From Coturnix japonica (Eukaryota > Chordata > Aves > Galliformes > Phasianidae), in the NCBI RefSeq assembly GCF_001577835.2, contig NC_029518.1, forward strand, positions 72,602,319 to 72,666,318: a stretch of 64,000 nt of DNA, given 5' to 3'. Within the stretch, counting starts at the first letter, position 1. The number at the start of each line of letters is the position of its first letter. Under the pieces are notes generated by a model. The model saw nothing but the letters and a program-made list of their open reading frames with translations, was not told where the DNA came from and did no database searches. The translations under genes were made by a program, and so were the position numbers. Positions 58,661-64,000 of this stretch are shown here, in pieces.

Positions 58661-60254
58661 ATGTACTCCAACTTAACAACCACCGGGGCACCAGATACAA
58701 TGTTGGTTGCCCCTGTAAGAGGGCGAAAAAACAAAACGAGTTTCAACTCAGATAGAGAAAATGCAGAAGGAGTTAGAAGAGCGGAGGGAGTTAGGAGAGC
58801 AGGACTCAGGAGAAGCGGGGACTCAGGAGAGCAGGGGGACTCAGGAGGTCAGGGGGACTCAGGAGAGCAGGAGGAGTCAGAAGACCAGAGGAAGTCGGCG
58901 GAGCAGAGGTTGTTAGAGCAGTATAAGAAGATGTTAGAGGAGGAGAAGAAGTCAGAGGAGCAGAGAAAGTTAGGAGAGAGAAAGTTAGGAGAGAGGAAGA
59001 AGGAGGAAGGTCGCCTGGAGGAAATAACACAAGCGTCAGAGTCAGGGTCAGAGTCAGACGAGGAGCCAAAAGCTAAATTTTCTTTACGAGAATTTCTCGA
59101 GTCCAAACTTATAGATGGGCAGCCTTCATCAACACAGCTGCCAACATTAACACCTGGACTCCTGATAGAGCAAAAGGTGAGCGTATACGACCATTATTGA
59201 TCGATCTTTTAAACTGAGTGAAATTCGAGATCTGAGAAAGGATTTCACACGTCAGCCAAAAGAAAATATGGTCACTTGGTTACTTCGCTGCTGGGACAAT
59301 GGTGCCAACAGTGCGTGGCTCGATGGCAGTGAAGCTCGCCAACTGGGTAGCATTTCCAGGGACTCACGTGTGGACAGAGGTATAGGCACATGCCAAAATC
59401 GGTCCTACACCCTCTGGAAGCGGATGTTGATAGCGGTAAGAGATAGATTCCCCTTTAAACGGGACTTGGAGCCTGAGAAAAAGAAATGGACTGATATGGA
59501 GAAAGGTATCCAATTTTTGAGAGAAAGGGCTCTGGTGGAAATGCTCTACAGCCCCCAGTTCAATCGTAACAATCCAAACCAATTACATGATCCTGAAGCA
59601 GTCCACGTTCCACGACAAATGTGGCGTGACTTTACAAAGGCAGCTCCAGAAAAGCATGCCAGTGCACTTGCATTGGTATATGGCAAAGGGGAAAGAAAGC
59701 CCCTTGTAAATGAGCTAATTAGCAGACTTCAGGAGCTTGAATTATTTATAAGCGCTACAGAAGTTAAGCTTTATACTTCAGCCATTGTCCAAATGGGAAA
59801 AAAAATAGTGGAAAGGTTAGACAAAGTGGAGGAAACACAAAGTGATATTATTGACAAATTGGCTAATGTGCCTGATGTAGATGAATCCACGGTGGTACCA
59901 GATGATGGAAACCAGGATTTCCACGATCGCCTATTGAGAGAGCTAAACAACATGAGTTCCTCTCGACCTGTATCATCGAAAATCTCAACCATAAAAAAGA
60001 GACGTCCTCGTATTCAAGCAAATGACAACGATAAGACACCTCGTATTCAAGCAAACGACAATGATAAGACCATACGTTTTGCTTTGTTGTATTTCTTGAG
60101 TAATCATGGGGAGGATATAAAGAAGTGGTATAACTCATCCACTTCTGCACTTCAGGCACGAGTGAAAGAATTACAATCCAAAACAACCACCAAGGTGAAC
60201 TCTTCCAAACGGGGGAGAGTTCCAGTTGCTGCAAGTCAACGAGGTAAACAATAG
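58661..60254 (+). mobile_element. gag-like region of the second fossil (fossil parts)
   Basis: Two long open stretches (58661-59200, about 179 codons; 59268-60254, about 328 codons). The first is rich in Glu/Lys/Arg/Ser and tandem GDSGEQ-like units, a charged low-complexity region. The second is globular, with Trp-rich and helix-rich segments (for example HVPRQMWRDFTKAAPEKHA, ISRLQELELFISATEVKLY) and a basic C-terminus with a short internal duplication (RIQANDNDKT twice). Place and composition suggest capsid-type gag, but I see no zinc knuckle. Family not identified. Confidence 0.5.
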
Positions 60255-60299
60255 AGGGGCCCTGCCCCAGCCAGGGGGGGGAAAGGGACAACAGAGTAT

Positions 60300-60399
60300 N
60301 NNNNNNNNNNNNNNNNNNNNNNNNNNNNNNNNNNNNNNNNNNNNNNNNNNNNNNNNNNNNNNNNNNNNNNNNNNNNNNNNNNNNNNNNNNNNNNNNNNN
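60300..60399. other. assembly gap (100 N)
   Basis: Exactly 100 N, the usual placeholder for a gap of unknown size. It lies inside the second fossil, just before a reverse-oriented LTR piece, so order and orientation of what follows are uncertain. Confidence 0.99.
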
Positions 60400-60745
60400 A
60401 CAATATAATTGAATTGAGCTAACGAATCAAGCCAAAAATAGGAGAGTAGAAATTGAGTGTGCTCCAGTAACACGAGAGCCTAATGTGAATCTCAGGCGAA
60501 CGGCTGAAGGGCTCCCACACACTCACGAACGCCAGAACTCGAAAAGAACGTACAGTCTGTTCTGCGACAGAGTTAATATAGAGTCGCAGGTCCCGTGATC
60601 CTATCGTGTTGTTCCCTGGGAGATGTAGTCTCTTCTTTTCTGTAAAGTTGCAGATGTCAGTAAAATTATTCATAGCTTAATATGAATGTTATGAATGTGG
60701 AATACTGATAAGACAAAAATTACAAGATTTATTAAACCATTGACA
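60400..60745 (-). repeat. partial LTR, reverse orientation
   Basis: Reverse complement of the first about 315 bp of the LTR at 56169; ends ...AAACCATTGACA at 60745, the LTR's terminus. Its other edge is the N gap. Confidence 0.88.
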
Positions 60746-63612
60746 TTGGCCAACCCTTTATTCCCTAAGCATCATCTACATTATGTTTATACATACATAC
60801 ACACTCATATGGTATTAAATTGTGAATAATTCAGCACCTTATTTTCTCAACAATTTTATTTATTCCATACAAAATCCCTAAGTTGAGCAACAAAAACTCT
60901 ATAACTCTAACCTACTATTTATTAATTTGAGGAAAATTGGGCAAAAAACTCGCCCAGACAAAAGGAAAAACATGTCAGCGGTAGAGGGGAAAGCAGCGCT
61001 AAGTAGGTGGCGTGCCCCCACGATTCAAGTGCACTACATCCTTTCCCAGCCACCAAAAGCAGATTTCCTTTTGACTTATACTTCTTTCCCATGTGCTGCT
61101 CTACACATGCATGAGCGCAGTGCAGATATAGAGTCCAGAATGGAAAACTTGCTTACAGAAATGCCTAATTAAGGTATATAGAGAAAAGTGTTCCTTAACA
61201 TTAATTCCCACTCTAATCTATAAGTCCTATAATTGCGTAATATGAACTAGTTTGTAGCCAATTTGAAATATTTTCTGAGCCTCTACCTATATATTACAGG
61301 AAAATTCATTGGCTGCACTCCGCCAACATCAAATTCCCTTGTGCCATGTTCCATCCATTGCGTGTCGCTATATAGATTGACTACATATCTCAATTTAGTT
61401 CATGCGTCGCTATCGTATGCATCCCACTCATGTGCACCCAGTCCCTGGGCAACAGGAACAGTTACTCCCGGAGAGTTGTTAGCCTTTTCCAGACGGCTGG
61501 AAAGGACCCAAACTGTTTTTCCGCACACACTCTTTAATGTCGTTACTTACGCAACCTTATCTCCCTCCACGCGTACGTCAGGGAGCTGGATTGGTTTTAG
61601 GACCATTACGATTACTGATCCTCGACGTTGTTGACCAACCAGGTGGCTTCTGCTAAAATGGTTCCTCCCAATTTTTATACGTGTCCGCCCACCTCATTGC
61701 TTTTCAACATAGCTTTTCAAGTAACCCATTGAATCGTTCCAATCTTACCCAGAAGCTGGTGTGCATGAATAGGGAATATGGTTAAATCAACTCGATGCCC
61801 ATGATTTTTTGGCCCAAAGTGGTTACAAGGAAATTTTTTAAAATGGGTCCCATATCTGACTTCAAATCTCTTTGGCCGCGAGCTGCCATGCCGCCACAGG
61901 ATTTGCTTTTCCAACCCTAATTATGGTGTTTCGGGCGTAGCATGGGTATGCGTGCGTATGTTCGAGCCACCCATTGGTGGTTGCCTCCAACTATGGTGGA
62001 GCTACATAAACGCCTTACCATTGCGAGATCGTGGGCAAGGTGATATAATCAACGCTGCCATGCCTCCTCCATATTTATACTTTTGCCATCCGGCCCTTCC
62101 CCCCAAATAGGTTTCATCTCTTGGCATTGTTTTGACATTACTGGCGCATGTGTTTACAACATGCATATAACTTATTGAGCAATAGCGTCCATAGTTAAGT
62201 CCACCCCGTCGGTCTCGCTGCCCACTTTATATGTTGCATTCCCTTCCTTGATGAACCTGAAGTCCTCATGGGCCCACCGAGCCTAGGAATAATTCACCGC
62301 GTTGTCTCTGCAGGTCCAAGTCATTGAGCTCACCCTCAATTTTGGCAGCTCGATCAACCTGATTGGTTTATTTTATGTTCTTCAGTAGCCTATACTATTT
62401 TTAGGCACTATAGGCATTCTCAAAACATGGGCGCACGCTTTACAACATGTTCCTTATTCGGGCAGCATAGGTCTTTCCACAGTTCAGCAGCCCAAACAGC
62501 GTTAATACCCTTCAGTTGTTGCCATATTACATTTTTCCCACTGTTGACAACCACCCCATAAGGCTTGCCAACCAATCCTCATGAATCAGTAAATAAGACT
62601 GAAGCATTGGCCACCTCTGCCGTTCGTAGCCACATCTTAAAGCAGCTGAACAGCTTTACCTCTGGCGAATTGACTTGATTCTCCTTTACCTTCGGTGGCT
62701 TTCTGCACTTGTCGTGTGGGGCTCCATACAGCAGCTTTCCATCTTGCGGGATGCCTTGCCCTACGCGAGGATACGACATGATCCGTCTGCTGAACAGGCA
62801 AATTCTTTCGTTTTCTGCGTAGGACTCATTGTATGGTGGTGCCTCTTTAAGGCACGTTGATACCTCTTGTCTGTAGGTGTGTTTCAATTTTTCTTACTCT
62901 CAGGCCAGTCACATATGATCACTTTCTAGAATTCCAGGACGGCTGTAGGGTTTTTTCCCATTCGAGCTCGTTCGAGGTTAATTTACTGTGAATATCCACT
63001 TACTCCAAGTGGCATCAGTAGCATGATGGCGATGGAGGGAACCTGTCCTTTAAACATCCAGTTTTATTACCTGGCAAGCGAAGGTGCTATGAAGAAGCTG
63101 GGACCCTCTGTCCCAACTACTTCAGAAGCAAGCACCCGACCCCCTCATAACAGGCTAAGATCTCCTTCTACAGTTGGAGTGTAGCGCTCCTCAGACGCCT
63201 TTATATGCTCGACTCCAAAATCCTACGGGGGTCGGGCCTCGGGTCTCTCCTAGAGGCCTCCTTTCCACAAACTTCCAGGTGGGGACCTTTCTCTCCAGCA
63301 GCGCAGTGTAGAGGATGTTCTCACATCCTGTCCCGTCCGTACTGGCCCCAAGGCCACGGCACGGCTAATTTCTTCGTTTATTTCTGCTGAACCAAAGCCT
63401 GCTTTGCTGCTCAGGACCCCATGAGAAATCTATATTCTTCTTCCGGTGTTAACCCTGGATAGAGAAGGGCTCACTATGTAGCTGTTAGTTTGGGACATGG
63501 CATCTCGCGAAAAGCACACTATACTCCCAGGAAAAGGATTGGAGATGCTCTGTTTATTTGTGGGCGGAGACATAGCAGTGATTTTTGTCAATCACATCGC
63601 CTGGATGTGACG
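60746..63612 (-). mobile_element. pol-like remnant and unassigned DNA between partial LTRs
   Basis: 60746-61260 is AT-rich and unremarkable. About 61300-63600 is more CpG-bearing, with broken minus-strand frames. Around 62490-62887 the minus strand shows ANASVLFTDS, as in the first strand of retroviral RNase H (LFTDG/S), and a VIWQQLKGINAVWAAEL-like stretch after it, suggesting a pol remnant. It is a fossil with many breaks. No intact gene here. Confidence 0.45.
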
Positions 63613-63790
63613 AATTATATTGTGTTATCCTGTATTTCGATATAGTATTTAGTAAATAAGTGTGCCTCCTTAGATCGTTGCCGCTGTTTTCTTTTCCTAA
63701 TTAATTTTTTTTCCTTTCGGCCTAGGGCCCCTCCGGGGCCTACGGCCCCCTGTCACGGACGCAGGTGGATTTTTAGTTCAAACCGTGACA
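63613..63790 (+). repeat. partial LTR, forward orientation (3' part)
   Basis: Matches the last about 175 bp of the LTR at 56169-56659, from ATTATATTGTGTTATCCTG to AACCGTGACA. Confidence 0.9.
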
Positions 63791-64000
63791 ATTCTCATAT
63801 CTTTTCTGTTGGTTACATCACATTAAACCTGTTCTTTCTTATTGACTAAGTGACCAGACACTGGTGGGTGCCAAGGCACTCAGGTGTCTGCTGAGACCCA
63901 GCATGAAGTTGTGGCTCTGGTGAGATTTCAGCTGGCCCTGCCTTCAGGCTTCACTGTAACTTATGTCACTGTCCTAGACTGTCGTTTGTTTGGATTTTTA
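63791..64000. other. flanking DNA, nothing recognised
   Basis: 210 bp of AT-rich host-like sequence to the window edge. No duplicate of the bases left of 56169 is seen here. Confidence 0.5.

Larger units (their letters stand above)
56169..63790 (+). mobile_element. second LTR retrovirus fossil, broken and rearranged
   Basis: A complete 5' LTR (56169-56659) is followed by 3.6 kb of internal DNA in the same orientation, a 100-N gap, a partial LTR in reverse orientation (60400-60745), 2.9 kb holding minus-strand pol-like remnants, and a partial LTR in forward orientation (63613-63790). It is certainly broken; several large-scale breaks are evident. No matching target-site duplication is seen at the outer edges, so the right flank may not be the original one. 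The layout (small leader frames, coiled-coil repeat, gag-like region) is unusual and resembles descriptions of chicken ENS-1/ERNI-type elements in having a coiled coil. That link is a guess. Age cannot be judged because the LTR copies are partial. Confidence 0.8.

Noticed and set aside
57832-58700. Minus-strand frames of 207, 232 and 280 codons with Cys/Arg/Ser repeats
   Set aside because: Shadows of the 42-bp minisatellite; the unit length is a multiple of three, so all frames tend to be open.
1-64000. CRISPR arrays, operons, ribosome binding sites, tRNA or rRNA genes
   Set aside because: This is avian nuclear DNA; no tRNA/rRNA signatures were seen and the tandem repeats lack a spacer pattern.

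Overview
Organism. This is host DNA from a bird, most likely a galliform (chicken, turkey, quail or pheasant group). At least a dozen CR1 LINE fragments are present, with the typical avian 3' end (repeated ATTCTATG-type octamers). Genes have short exons and long introns, and two avian-type LTR retrovirus fossils are present. One gene is recognised with certainty as IRAK1BP1, which in human lies on 6q14 next to PHIP. By synteny this would be the bird chromosome 3 equivalent (inference). Layout. (1) 1-7.5 kb: no gene that I can support; two CR1 3' ends. (2) 7.55-21.5 kb, plus strand: a five-exon gene whose exon phases all fit, giving a 188-residue protein with a signal-peptide-like N-terminus and a YccV/HspQ-type (hemimethylated-DNA-binding-like) domain of the kind found at the C-terminus of FBXO21 and in POLDIP2. 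I do not know an official symbol. Its last intron carries a complete-looking LTR element (15.08-21.41 kb). The element's 5-bp target-site duplication is TCAGG, which is the splice acceptor of the last exon, so the acceptor now exists twice, once on each side of the element. (3) 21.8-31.5 kb, minus strand: IRAK1BP1, four coding exons, 252 residues, with a CpG-rich promoter holding a TCTCGCGAGA palindrome. The two genes are tail to tail; their stop codons are 288 bp apart. (4) 31.6-33.1 kb: a nest of CR1 pieces in which a 119-bp local sequence has been copied and fused to the 5' end of a truncated CR1. (5) 33-56 kb: gene desert with CR1 fragments and simple repeats. This fits the large gene-poor interval upstream of IRAK1BP1 in other vertebrates. 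(6) 56.17-63.79 kb: a second, rearranged LTR element. It has a 491-bp 5' LTR, two small leader ORFs (one with a membrane segment), two tandem-repeat blocks encoding coiled coil, a gag-like region, a 100-N assembly gap, and then two partial LTR copies in opposite orientations flanking minus-strand pol-like remnants. How the parts relate. The two host genes are probably independent; convergence and possible 3'-end interference are the only visible link. The strongest observation is the retroviral insertion exactly on a host splice acceptor, in the sense orientation, where it could change the last exon and the poly(A) site of the YccV-domain gene. The limit of this reading is that no alignment or expression data were available. 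Family names of the LTR elements are left open.
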